From contig NZ_RBXO01000001.1 in the NCBI RefSeq assembly GCF_003634935.1, positions 3,807,501 to 3,871,500 on the forward strand: 64,000 nt of DNA, read 5' to 3'. This DNA is from Saccharothrix australiensis. GTDB taxonomy: Bacteria > Actinomycetota > Actinomycetes > Mycobacteriales > Pseudonocardiaceae. The position numbers and the translations under genes were made by a program. Below, piece by piece: positions 44,409-52,725 of this stretch. The notes beneath the pieces were generated by a model. It was not told the origin of the DNA. It worked only from the letters and a program-made list of their open reading frames with translations, and ran no database searches. Each line of letters starts with the position of its first letter. Position 1 is the first letter of the stretch.

Positions 44409-45047
44409 AGGGGCCGTGGTGTGGTCGCGTAGCGGTGTGGTGGCGTGCCGTGGTGCGGTGGTGTGCCGTGTTGTGCCGGGGAAGGGTTGTGGCGCTTGGG
44501 TTTCGCGCGGGCGTGGGGAGCGCCGGCTGTCCGCCCTGACCGGTTGACGGCCGGCCGGCGCGCCGCGCAGCGCTCCCGCGGCAACCCGAGGTCCTAGCCG
44601 AAGGGGTGGTCGTTCTGCTTGGCGTCCCCGACGACCGTCCAAGACCTGCACGGCTTCCGGTCGCCCGCCGTCGTGGGTCCCCCTGCTGTGGTCCCGTTGC
44701 TTCGGAACCCCCGCGTGCCCTCTCCTGGTGGTGGGGTGGCTTCGGCGGCCGGCCCCGCGTGCTCCGGGTTGGTCGGTGCGGTCTTCGAGGTGGGGGTGGG
44801 GTTTCGTCGTCGGGTGTGCCGCCATTGTCCTGATGCGACCGTCGACGGCTTGTACCGGTGACACGATCGATTAGTCCACCGCGCGGTGATCCTGCGCGTT
44901 CGGTCATGGCCGCGCCGCGTCCCCGGGTCCGCCTCGGTGAACCGGCCCGCACGAACGTGTGGCGGCGTCGGCGGGTGGTTTTCGGCGGGGTTCCGCTGTG
45001 CCACGGTGGGTTCTCCGGAACATCCGACCGGCGAAAGGAATTCGACC
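44409..45047. other. Intergenic region upstream of the lasso operon
   Basis: I find no credible gene in these 639 bases on either strand. Codon use in the longest frames is poor and no start/RBS pair is convincing. 44409-44480 is a G/T-rich imperfect repeat (GTGGTGTGGTCGCGTAGCGG type). TTGTAC near 44850 and TTAGTC near 44871 could be a weak promoter for the lasso precursor. GAAAGGA at 45034-45040 is the precursor ribosome binding site. Confidence 0.4.
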
Positions 45048-45167
45048 ATGCAGGACAAGCCGTCCGAGTACGTGAAGCCGCTGTTGGTGGAAGTCGGCAG
45101 GTTCTCCGGGCTGACCCTGGGTTCGAGGGGCCGCCAGCGGGATTCCCGGCGCAGGCAGAAGAACTGA
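45048..45167 (+). CDS. Lasso peptide precursor (A) with Arg-rich core
   Basis: The 39-residue peptide has a leader with the YxxP motif (Tyr8, Pro11) and EVGRFSGLTL. Thr23 is at position -2 of the cleavage site, as in lasso leaders. The predicted core GSRGRQRDSRRRQKN has Gly1 and Asp8, giving an eight-residue macrolactam ring and a seven-residue tail. The core holds six Arg and one Lys, with Asp8 as its only acidic residue (consumed by the ring), and has no aromatic plug. GAAAGGA precedes the ATG. The cyclase gene follows within 40 bases. Confidence 0.85.
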   Translation: MQDKPSEYVKPLLVEVGRFSGLTLGSRGRQRDSRRRQKN

Positions 45168-45207
45168 CGCACCGCGGGATCGGCGGGTGACCGGAGGGAA
45201 CCGGGTC

Positions 45208-47076
45208 GTGGACGCAGGCCGTTCGGCCACCGCGGGCCACGGCGAGGAGTGGTTCGTCGTCCTCCCGGACGACGAGTGCGCCCTCGCCGTGGCTGCCGCG
45301 CTGGGTCCGGGCGCGGGTCCGTTCACCGTGACGGGGCGGCTCGACCACCCGTCGGGCCGGCCGTGGCTGATCGGCCGGTGGGACGAGCGCGACCTGCTGG
45401 TCGGCACGGCGGGCCGGACGCGCGTGGCCGTGCTCGGGTGCTGCCCCGCGCCGCCCGACGCGATCACCGCCCTCGCCCGGCGCGCGACCCGCCCCGCCGA
45501 CCTCGACCGGGCGGCGGGCGCGCTGGCCGGCTGCTTCCACCTGCTCGCCACCGTCGACGGCGTGGTCCGCGCGCAGGGCAGCGCCTTCGGCGTGCGCCGG
45601 GTGTTCCGCGCCCGCGCCGCCGGCTCGACCGTGGCCGCCGACCGCGCCGACGTGCTCGCCCTGCTGACCGGCTCCGGTGTCGACGAGGCGCGGCTGGTGT
45701 CCCGCCTGATGTTCCCGGCCGCGCCACCGGCGCTGGCCGGCGTCTCGCTGTGGCGCGAGGTGGCGGACGTGCCCGAGGACCACTACCTGCTGGTGCCACC
45801 GGGCGAACCGGCCCGGACCGTGCGCTGGTGGCAGCCGCCGCGCCCGACCCGGTCGCTGCGCGACGGCGCGCCCGCGCTGCGCGAGGCGCTGGTCGAGGCG
45901 GTGGCCGCGCGGACCGGGTCGGGGCGCGCGGTCAGCGCCGACCTGTCCGGCGGCGTCGACTCCACCGCCGTGTGCGCGCTGGCCGCCGCGCGGGTCGACC
46001 GGTTGCCCGCGTTCACCGTCGTCAGCCCGGACCCGGCCGACGACGACGAGCACTGGGCCAGGGTCGCCGCCGCCGGGCTGCCCGCGGTGCGCCGCGTCGT
46101 CGTGACCGACGCCGACCTCCCGACGCCCTACTCGGGCATCCTCGACCCCGGCGTGGCCCGTGACGAGCCGTACCCGGACATCCACCTGCGGGCCGAGGAC
46201 GCCGTGCGCGCCCGGCTGCTGACCGCCCAGGGCGCCGAACTGCACCTGACCGGCGACGGCGGCGACGAGGTGCTGCACGCGACCCTGGCCTACCTGCCGG
46301 AACTGCTGCGCCGCCACCCCCTGCTCGGGTGCGCGCACCTGCGCGGGCACCGGGCCCTGCACGCCTGGCCGTGGTCGCGGGTCGCCCGGCTGCTCGCCGG
46401 GCCGCGCGACGAGCGGAGCGCGCTGCTGGCGCAGGCCCGCGCCCTCGCGAGGGTGGGTGACGGCGACGCCGACGGTGGCCACCCGGACGCCGTGCACCTG
46501 CCCGCGTGGGCGACACCGGCCGCCGTGGACGCCGCGCGTGAGCTGCTGCGCCGGGCCGCGCTGGAGGCGGACCCGTCGGGGCGGGACCGCGCGCTGCGCG
46601 ACTCGGTGGACCTGGTGCGCCACGCCGGGCGGCTGCAGCGCCGCACCTCCCTCGCCGCCGCGGCGGACGGGTTCCCGGTGGCCGCGCCGTTCCTGGACGA
46701 CCGCGTCGCGGAGGCGTGCCTCGCCGTCCGGCCGCACGAGCGGACCACGCCCTGGCGGTACAAGCCGCTGCTGGCCGAGGCGCTGCGCGGCGTCGTCCCG
46801 GAGCGGTCGCTGGCCCGGAGCACCAAGGGCGGCACGTCGCCCGAGTACGCCGCGCTGCCGCGGTACCGCGCGGACCTGCTCGCCCTGTGCGAGGACTCCC
46901 GGCTCGCGGCGCTCGGCCTGATCGACGTCGACCGGCTCCGGGCGGAGCTGAACGGGGTGTGGCTCTCCGACGCCTCGCCCATCACGGTCGAGCAGACCGT
47001 CGGCTGCGAGCGGTGGCTGCGCGACCTGGAGTCCACCGGCTTCGCCACGACCCTCATGACGGGAGCACCCGGATGA
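45208..47076 (+). CDS. Lasso peptide cyclase (C, asparagine-synthetase homologue)
   Basis: The enzyme has 622 residues from the GTG at 45208, chosen because GGAGGG lies nine bases upstream; an in-frame GTG at 45187 is possible. The ATP-pyrophosphatase motif SADLSGGVDSTAVCALAA and ELHLTGDGGDEVL are present, and the N-terminal glutaminase half lacks a usable Cys nucleophile, as usual in lasso cyclases. It adenylates the Asp8 side chain and forms the bond to Gly1. It overlaps the next gene by four bases (ATGA). Confidence 0.9.
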   Translation: MDAGRSATAGHGEEWFVVLPDDECALAVAAALGPGAGPFTVTGRLDHPSGRPWLIGRWDERDLLVGTAGRTRVAVLGCCPAPPDAITALARRATRPADLDRAAGALAGCFHLLATVDGVVRAQGSAFGVRRVFRARAAGSTVAADRADVLALLTGSGVDEARLVSRLMFPAAPPALAGVSLWREVADVPEDHYLLVPPGEPARTVRWWQPPRPTRSLRDGAPALREALVEAVAARTGSGRAVSADLSGGVDSTAVCALAAARVDRLPAFTVVSPDPADDDEHWARVAAAGLPAVRRVVVTDADLPTPYSGILDPGVARDEPYPDIHLRAEDAVRARLLTAQGAELHLTGDGGDEVLHATLAYLPELLRRHPLLGCAHLRGHRALHAWPWSRVARLLAGPRDERSALLAQARALARVGDGDADGGHPDAVHLPAWATPAAVDAARELLRRAALEADPSGRDRALRDSVDLVRHAGRLQRRTSLAAAADGFPVAAPFLDDRVAEACLAVRPHERTTPWRYKPLLAEALRGVVPERSLARSTKGGTSPEYAALPRYRADLLALCEDSRLAALGLIDVDRLRAELNGVWLSDASPITVEQTVGCERWLRDLESTGFATTLMTGAPG

Positions 47077-47333
47077 CCCTGCGCCTGGCCCACCACGTGT
47101 CCGTGACGACGACGGAGGACGGAGCGGTGCTGCTGGACGAGCGCACCGGCCGGTACTGGCAGCTCAACCAGACCGGCTCCGAGGTGCTGCGCACCCTGCT
47201 CGACGGTGGCGACCAGGAGGACGCCGCGCGGCTGCTCGCGGAGCGCGGTGGCGCGGACCGGGCGACCGTGGCCTCGGACGTCGCCGACGTCGTGGCGCAC
47301 CTGTGCTCGGCGGGACTGGCGGTGCGCCGGTGA
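47073..47333 (+). CDS. Lasso RRE protein (B1, PqqD family)
   Basis: The 86-residue winged-helix protein reads TEDGAVLLDERTGRYWQLNQ, then GSEVLRTLLDGGDQEDAARL. It binds the precursor leader through the YxxP region and delivers it to the protease. It overlaps the genes on both sides (ATGA, GTGA). Length and motif WQLNxTGxxVL are canonical for split B1 proteins. Confidence 0.92.
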   Translation: MTLRLAHHVSVTTTEDGAVLLDERTGRYWQLNQTGSEVLRTLLDGGDQEDAARLLAERGGADRATVASDVADVVAHLCSAGLAVRR

Positions 47334-47947
47334 GCACCCCCGCCGCGCTGCCGGGGAGGACCGGGGGAGTGGGCGCGCGTCGACGGGTGGTGGGCTGGGG
47401 CGTCACCGCGGCGGCGCGGTGCCTGGCCGTGCTGCCGCCGCGGTGGATCCGGTCCGCGCTGGTCGCCGTCAGCACGGGCGCCCGGCCGGCGAGCTACGCC
47501 GAGGCGGAGTCCGCGCGGGGCACGGTCATCGCGGTGAGCCTGCGGTGCGCGGGGCCGGGTTGCCTGCCGCGGTCCATCGCCACCGCGCTGCTGTGCCGGC
47601 TGCGCGGCGCGTGGCCGACGTGGCGGGTGGGCGTGCGCACCAGCCCGTTCGGCGCGCACGCGTGGGTGGAGGCCGAGGGCCGCCCGGTCGGGGAACCGCC
47701 GGGGACCGATCGGCTCCACGTCCTGATGACCGTGCCGCCGCGCGCCGTGCCGGGCTCGCGCGTCGTGCCGGACCCGTCCGCCGTGTACCCACCGGTCCCA
47801 CCGGACCCGTCCGCCGCCCCGCCGTCCGCCCCGCCGTCGCCTGCCGTGCCACCGCCTGCCGTGCCGCCGCGCGCCGCGTCGAGCCCGTCCGCCGCGTCGG
47901 ACCCGCCCGGCGCGCCGGAACCGAGCCGAGGTCCGGTTGGCCGCTGA
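47330..47947 (+). CDS. Lasso leader protease (B2, transglutaminase-like)
   Basis: The 205-residue protein has the catalytic Cys in GPGCLPRSIATALLCRLRG and His in PFGAHAWVEAEG, followed by a Asp-containing segment (GTDRLHVLMTV). Residues about 1-140 are a normal B2 domain. The last 60 are a Pro/Ala/Ser-rich low-complexity tail (PPSAPPSPAVPPPAVPP) that is not part of the family. It cleaves the leader after Leu24 of the precursor. The GTG start overlaps the B1 stop. It acts with B1 in the cytosol. Confidence 0.88.
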   Translation: MSTPAALPGRTGGVGARRRVVGWGVTAAARCLAVLPPRWIRSALVAVSTGARPASYAEAESARGTVIAVSLRCAGPGCLPRSIATALLCRLRGAWPTWRVGVRTSPFGAHAWVEAEGRPVGEPPGTDRLHVLMTVPPRAVPGSRVVPDPSAVYPPVPPDPSAAPPSAPPSPAVPPPAVPPRAASSPSAASDPPGAPEPSRGPVGR

Positions 47948-47973
47948 GCCGCCGGGCGCGGGCGGTCACCGCC

Positions 47974-48037
47974 CGGCCCCCGAACCCCCGGCCCCCGAAC
48001 CCCCGGTCCCCGAACCCCCGGTCCCCGAACACCCGAC
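47974..48037. repeat. Tandem 15-bp repeat CCCCCGAACCCCCGG, four to five units
   Basis: These units run between the protease and exporter genes, each varying by one base. They lie just before the exporter reading frame and probably result from slippage in C-rich DNA. Confidence 0.7.
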
Positions 48038-48074
48038 CCGCCCCTTGTCCGACCGAGGAACAGGACTGCGCCCG

Positions 48075-49865
48075 ATGACGGTCGTCGCACCGCCCGAACA
48101 CGCACCCGGACCGGCCGCCGTGGAGGAGCCCGTCCGGGCCCGCGTCGGTCTGCGCGAACTGGTCGCCGCCACGCGCGGCCACCGCAAGTCCATCGCCCTG
48201 GCCCTCGCGCTGACCCTCCTGGGCGCGGGTCTGGGCCTGGTCCAGCCGCTGGTGGCGATGCGCACCATCGAGACCGTCACGGCAGGCGGCGTGGTGGCGT
48301 GGCTGCTGGCGCTGCTCGCGGTCATGTTCGTGGCGGAGGCCGTGATCGACACGCTCGGGCGGTACTGGCTGGAGCGCTCCGGCGAGAACATCGTGCTCAG
48401 CCTGCGGATCCACCTCGTCGACCGCCTGCTGCGGCTGCCGATGCGGCTCTACGACCGGCACCGCCTCGGCGACCTGCTGTCCCGCACCACCAGCGACACC
48501 ACGCTGCTGCGCGACGCCATCGCCTACGACTCGGTCGACCTCATCTCCGGCGCGTTCATCGTCGTCGGCGGGCTGGCGGCGATGCTGTGGCTCGACCCGG
48601 TGCTGTTCCTCATCGTGGCCGTGGTCGTCGGCGGCATCGGCGGCGTCACCCTGTTCGTGCTCAGCGGCATCCGCAACGCCACCGAGAGCGCGCAGGACAA
48701 CCTCGGCCGGATGGCCGCCGAGCTGGAACGGGCGCTGACCGCCATCCGCACGGTCCGGGCGATGCGGGCCGAGGACCGCGAGAAGGAGCGGATCGCGGAG
48801 TGCGCCCGCGTCAGCTACCGGCAGAACCTGCGGTCCGCCCGGCTCGACTCGATCTCCGGCCCGGCGGTGACGCTGTCCGCGCACGGTTCGCTCATCGCGG
48901 TGCTGGTGATCGGTGGCACGCGCGTCGCCAACGGCCACCTCACCCTCGCCGAGCTGGTGGCGTTCCTGCTCTACGTCAGCTACATCGCCCTGCCGGCGGC
49001 GGGCCTGTTCGAGGTCGCCGGGACCCTCCAGAAAGGACTGGCGGCGCTCCAGCGCGTGCACGACGTGACCGACCTGCCGGTGGAGGCCGACCGCGCCGCG
49101 CCCCGCCGGGACGTCGCGACCGCGCCCCGCCGGGACGACGACCCGGCGCGCCCGGCGCTCGAACTGCGCGACGTCTGGTTCGCCTACCAGCCGGACCGGC
49201 CGGTCCTGCGCGGGGTGTCGTTCACCGTGCCGCACCGCGGGCACGTGGCGCTCGTCGGCGGGTCCGGCGCGGGGAAGTCCACGATCTTCGCGCTGGTCGA
49301 GCGGTTCTACGAGCCGGACCGGGGAACGATCCTGCTGGACGGCCGCGACCTGCACGACGACCTGACCATCGCGCAGGCCAGGGCGCGCATCGGCCTGGTC
49401 GAGCAGACCGCCCCGATCCTGCACGGCACGCTGCGCGAGAACGTCGCCTACGCCGTGCCCGACGCGCCCGAGGACGAGATCCGGCGCGTGCTGGCCATGA
49501 CCAACCTGGCCGCGATGGTCGACCGGCTGCCCGACGGCCTGGACACCCAGGTCGGCGAGCACGGCGGGATGCTCTCCGGCGGCGAGCGCCAGCGGCTGGC
49601 CATCGCCCGCGCCCTGCTGCCGCGCCCCCAGCTGCTGCTGCTGGACGAGCCGACCGCCCACCTCGACACCGCCAACGAGGCGGCCTTCGCCCGCACCCTC
49701 CAGCACGTGGCGACGGAGTGCGCGCTGCTGGTGATCGCCCACCGCGACACCACCGTGCGGCTGGCCGACACCGTGGTCGCGCTGGACGGCGGGCAGGTCA
49801 TCGCGGTCGGCCCGTTCGACGAGGTCGAGCCGCGGATACCGGCCTTCCGCGACCCGTCGGCTTGA
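48075..49865 (+). CDS. Lasso peptide ABC exporter (D)
   Basis: The 596-residue half-transporter has membrane helices over about residues 40-320 (SIALALALTLLGAGLGLVQP, AWLLALLAVMFVAEAVIDTL). The ATPase domain carries GGSGAGKST, LSGGERQR and LLLLDEPTAHLD. Start at ATG 48075 (MTVVAPPEH); the frame stays open upstream into the repeat, but with no better start. It is last in the lasso operon, exports the mature peptide and gives immunity in known systems. It is similar in type to the exporter at 10.7 kb. Confidence 0.9.
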   Translation: MTVVAPPEHAPGPAAVEEPVRARVGLRELVAATRGHRKSIALALALTLLGAGLGLVQPLVAMRTIETVTAGGVVAWLLALLAVMFVAEAVIDTLGRYWLERSGENIVLSLRIHLVDRLLRLPMRLYDRHRLGDLLSRTTSDTTLLRDAIAYDSVDLISGAFIVVGGLAAMLWLDPVLFLIVAVVVGGIGGVTLFVLSGIRNATESAQDNLGRMAAELERALTAIRTVRAMRAEDREKERIAECARVSYRQNLRSARLDSISGPAVTLSAHGSLIAVLVIGGTRVANGHLTLAELVAFLLYVSYIALPAAGLFEVAGTLQKGLAALQRVHDVTDLPVEADRAAPRRDVATAPRRDDDPARPALELRDVWFAYQPDRPVLRGVSFTVPHRGHVALVGGSGAGKSTIFALVERFYEPDRGTILLDGRDLHDDLTIAQARARIGLVEQTAPILHGTLRENVAYAVPDAPEDEIRRVLAMTNLAAMVDRLPDGLDTQVGEHGGMLSGGERQRLAIARALLPRPQLLLLDEPTAHLDTANEAAFARTLQHVATECALLVIAHRDTTVRLADTVVALDGGQVIAVGPFDEVEPRIPAFRDPSA

Positions 49866-50033
49866 GCGCGATCCGGCCGCTTGGCCGCGAGCCGCCAGCG
49901 CGGCGGCGATTCGTCGGCTTGAGCGCGACCGTCGGCTTGGCCGCGACCCGTTCCGAGCCTGGCCGCGATCCGTCGGCCTGACCGCGACCCGTCCTGAACA
50001 CGGCCGCCGCCCGTCGTCGGGCGTGCCGCGGGG
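49866..50033. repeat. Degenerate repeats after the lasso operon
   Basis: Variants of TTGGCCGCGACCCGTC and GTCGGCTTGAGCGCGA alternate through this gap. No terminator of obvious strength was seen. Confidence 0.4.
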
Positions 50034-50062
50034 TTGACGCCGCTCCCCGCCGAGTCGATCAT
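50034..50062 (+). promoter_or_regulatory. Promoter for a leaderless kinase transcript
   Basis: TTGACG (50034-50039) and GATCAT (50057-50062) are spaced by 17 bases. The GTG start at 50070 lies seven bases after the -10 and no Shine-Dalgarno is present, which fits leaderless translation. Confidence 0.5.
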
Positions 50063-50069
50063 TGCCGGC

Positions 50070-50801
50070 GTGACGGACACGGCCAGCGAACCCCTCGCAG
50101 GCGGGCACGACACCGAGGTCGTCGTCCGCGTCGGGGACACCGTGCGGCGCTCGCGCGGCCCCCGCTCCGACTACGCCGCGGAGGTGCTGCGGCACCTGGA
50201 GGCCGTCGGCTACGCCCACGCGCCTCGCCACCTGGGTGTGGACGACGAGGGCCGCGACGTGCTGACCTACCTCCCCGGCCGGACCACCGACCACCCCACG
50301 CAGCGCGCCGACGGCGCTTACGCCCGCGCCGGAGCCATGCTCCGCGAGCTGCACGACCTCACCACCGGCCACCCCCTCGCCGGCGATCGCGAGTGCGTCG
50401 TCCACGGCGACCCCGGACCGTTCAACACCATCGTCCGGGACGGGCTGCCGGTGGCGTTCATCGACTGGTCCGCCTGCCGTCCCGGCGACCGCCTGGACGA
50501 CCTGGGCTACCTGGCCTGGACGTGGTGCGTCCAGACGCTCGGCGCGGTGCCGATCGCCGACCAGGCGGCGCACCTGCGCGAGCTGCGGGACGGGTACGGC
50601 GACGTCGAAGCCGAACGGCTGGTCGCGGCGGTGCTCCGGCAGCAGACCCGCGTCATCGACGTCGAGGGCGCCAAGTCCCACGACACGGCGCTGACCGCGA
50701 CCCGCCGCGCGCACGCGCGCGACGCGGTCGCGTGGGCCACGGCCGACCGCGCGCTGGTCCGGCGGCACGAGGCGCTGCTGCTGTCGGCCCTGCGTCGGTG
50801 A
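50070..50801 (+). CDS. APH-family phosphotransferase
   Basis: The 243-residue kinase-fold protein has the catalytic loop VVHGDPGPFNTIV and the metal-binding FIDWSACRPGDRLDDLGYLA, as in aminoglycoside/choline-type phosphotransferases. The N-lobe is short and lacks an obvious Gly loop. It follows the lasso operon in the same direction but has its own promoter. It could be a resistance kinase or an unrelated small-molecule kinase; the substrate is unknown. Confidence 0.8.
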   Translation: MTDTASEPLAGGHDTEVVVRVGDTVRRSRGPRSDYAAEVLRHLEAVGYAHAPRHLGVDDEGRDVLTYLPGRTTDHPTQRADGAYARAGAMLRELHDLTTGHPLAGDRECVVHGDPGPFNTIVRDGLPVAFIDWSACRPGDRLDDLGYLAWTWCVQTLGAVPIADQAAHLRELRDGYGDVEAERLVAAVLRQQTRVIDVEGAKSHDTALTATRRAHARDAVAWATADRALVRRHEALLLSALRR

Positions 50802-50950
50802 GCGGTCCGAGCGACGGGGGACCGGCGGGCACGGCCGTCCGCGGTGTGGCGGTCGCGCCCCTGGTAGCGCGCCCCTGATCGCGCATCCCCCGTCGCGCAT
50901 CCCCTGCCGCGCACCCCGATCGCGCTCCGCCGCCGGGCCGCGTTCCGGGC

Positions 50951-51895
50951 TCAGCGGCGCAGGACGGTCTCCCGCTGCATGCGCGACAGCTTCTCCGGGT
51001 TGCGCACGGTGTAGAGGCCGGTGACGAGGCCGTCGTCGATCCGCATCGCCACGACGCTGTCGAACTCGCCGTCGATCCGGAGCGCCAGCGCCGGGTGCCC
51101 GTTGGCCTGCACCGGTTCCAGCGACACCCGGCCGGCGAGGCGGCCGATGCCGACGGCCAGCAGGCGCGCCACCTTGTCCGCGCCCGCGACGGGCCGCAGG
51201 ACGGCCTGCTTGACCCCGCCGCCGTCGCCGAGGAGGACGACGTCCGGCGCGAGGACGTCCAGCAGGCCCTGGAGGTCGCCGGTCTCCACCGCACGCCGGA
51301 ACGCGTCGAGGGCGTCGCGGGTGGCGGTCGGTGAGGCGGCGCCGCGCGGGCGGCGCGCGGCGACGTGCGCCCGCGCCCGGTGGGCGATCTGGCGGACCGC
51401 CGCCGGGGTCTTCTCGACGGCGTCCGCGATCTCGTCGTACTCCAGGGCGAACACCTCGCGCAGCACGAACACCGCCCGCTCGGTCGGCGTGAGCGTCTCC
51501 AGCACCAGCAGCATGGCCATCGAGAGGCTGTCGGCCAGCTCGACGTCCTCGGCCACGTCGGGCGCGGTGAGCAGCGGTTCGGGCAGCCAGGGGCCGACGT
51601 AGGACTCCTTGCGCCTGCCCAGCGTCCGGAGCCGGGTGAGTGCCTGGCGGGTGGTGATGCGGACCAGGTACGCGCGCCGGTCGCGCACCTCGTCGAGGTC
51701 GACGCCCGCCCAGCGCAACCAGGTCTCCTGGAGGACGTCCTCGGCGTCGGCGGCCGAGCCGAGCATCTCGTAGGCGACGGTGAACAGCAGGTTGCGGTGC
51801 GCGACGAACGTGTCGGTGGCGGAACCGGCAGGGTCGTCCCGGCCCGGTGCCCCGGCGGTGTCCTGGGGTGCGGCCTGCGACGTCCAGGGCTTCAT
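50951..51895 (-). CDS. ECF41-type sigma factor (SigJ-like)
   Basis: The 314-residue protein has an ECF sigma2 region (HRNLLFTVAYEMLGSAADAE, DVLQETWLRWA) and sigma4 (LTPTERAVFVLREVFALEYD), followed by a SnoaL-like C-terminal extension (DALDAFRRAVETGDLQGLLD). The extension is the ECF41 hallmark and modulates activity in place of an anti-sigma factor. The divergent gene at 52173 is the typical CMD partner. Its own promoter region carries a perfect ECF41 motif, implying autoregulation. Confidence 0.92.
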   Translation of the reverse strand: MKPWTSQAAPQDTAGAPGRDDPAGSATDTFVAHRNLLFTVAYEMLGSAADAEDVLQETWLRWAGVDLDEVRDRRAYLVRITTRQALTRLRTLGRRKESYVGPWLPEPLLTAPDVAEDVELADSLSMAMLLVLETLTPTERAVFVLREVFALEYDEIADAVEKTPAAVRQIAHRARAHVAARRPRGAASPTATRDALDAFRRAVETGDLQGLLDVLAPDVVLLGDGGGVKQAVLRPVAGADKVARLLAVGIGRLAGRVSLEPVQANGHPALALRIDGEFDSVVAMRIDDGLVTGLYTVRNPEKLSRMQRETVLRR

Positions 51896-51931
51896 GGCGG
51901 CTCCACTTCACTTCGACGGTGTCGACCACCA

Positions 51932-51958
51932 GACGCCGGACCTCGTCGGTCTGTGACA
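51932..51958 (-). promoter_or_regulatory. ECF41 promoter of the sigma factor gene
   Basis: On the minus strand TGTCACA (51958-51952) is followed after exactly 16 bases by CGTC (51935-51932), 37 bases upstream of the sigma gene start. This is the consensus for ECF41-dependent promoters as I recall it. Confidence 0.8.
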
Positions 51959-52095
51959 TCCGGGTGGTGCGAAACCCCCGACCGTCGTCTTCGGACGCCA
52001 AACGTACGTGACGCGGACCCCGGTCTCGTGGGGGGTGGCGCACCGGACGCGCGGTCGCGTCCACACGTCCGGTGGCGCAGGTCACGCGGTGGCGG

Positions 52096-52122
52096 TGTCA
52101 CAGGGGTCGGGCCGCCGGCATC
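52096..52122 (+). promoter_or_regulatory. ECF41-like promoter of the CMD gene
   Basis: TGTCACA (52096-52102) is followed after 16 bases by CATC (52119-52122), one base off the CGTC -10. It lies about 50 bases before the CMD-like start. Confidence 0.65.
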
Positions 52123-52172
52123 TGGTGTTCGTCCAGTGCGGCAGCACGCAACACCACGAGTGAGGACCAGTC

Positions 52173-52658
52173 ATGGAACCCCGTTTCGACCTGATGCAGA
52201 ACGAACTCGGCGCCAAGTTCGCCAAGCGCTTCGCCAACACCGCCGTGCCGGTCATGCAGTCGTCGCTGCCGAAGTCCACCCAGGAGCTGGTGGCGCTGCG
52301 CGCGAGCCAGATCAACGGCTGCGGCTTCTGCGTGGACATGCACACCAAGGACGCCGCGGCGGCGGGGGAGACGGCGGTGCGGCTCAACCTGGTCGCCACC
52401 TGGCGCGAGGCCACCGTGTACACCGCCGCCGAGCGGGCCGCGCTCGCGTTCGCGGAGGAGGGCACGCGCATCGCCGACGCGCACCAGGGCGTCTCCGACG
52501 AGACCTGGGCGGCGGTGCGCGAGCACCACGACGAGGAGCAGGTCGCCGCGCTGGTGTGCCTGGTCGCCCTGATCAACGCGGCCAACCGGATGAACGTGAT
52601 CACGCGTACCCCGGCGGGTTCCTACGAGCCCGGCATGTTCCAGGCCGTGCACGGCTGA
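52173..52658 (+). CDS. Carboxymuconolactone decarboxylase/AhpD-like protein, ECF41 partner
   Basis: The 161-residue all-helical protein has the redox motif INGCGFCVDMHTKDA (CxxC followed by His), typical of AhpD-like CMD proteins. These are the usual targets of ECF41 sigma factors and may act in peroxide or organic-radical detoxification. GAGTGAGGA lies before the ATG. It is divergent from the sigma gene and each has its own ECF41-type promoter. Confidence 0.9.
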   Translation: MEPRFDLMQNELGAKFAKRFANTAVPVMQSSLPKSTQELVALRASQINGCGFCVDMHTKDAAAAGETAVRLNLVATWREATVYTAAERAALAFAEEGTRIADAHQGVSDETWAAVREHHDEEQVAALVCLVALINAANRMNVITRTPAGSYEPGMFQAVHG

Positions 52659-52725
52659 CCGGCGGGTGGGGGTGCGGCCCGGCCGGGTTCGGCGTTCCCA
52701 CGCGCCACCCGGCCGGGCCGACCGT

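Noticed and set aside
44594-44700. Minus-strand frame ending in WTVVGDAKQNDHPFG, resembling a small RiPP precursor tail.
   Set aside because: No in-frame start codon or ribosome binding site exists within a sensible distance and the leader portion has poor codon use, so I do not call a gene.
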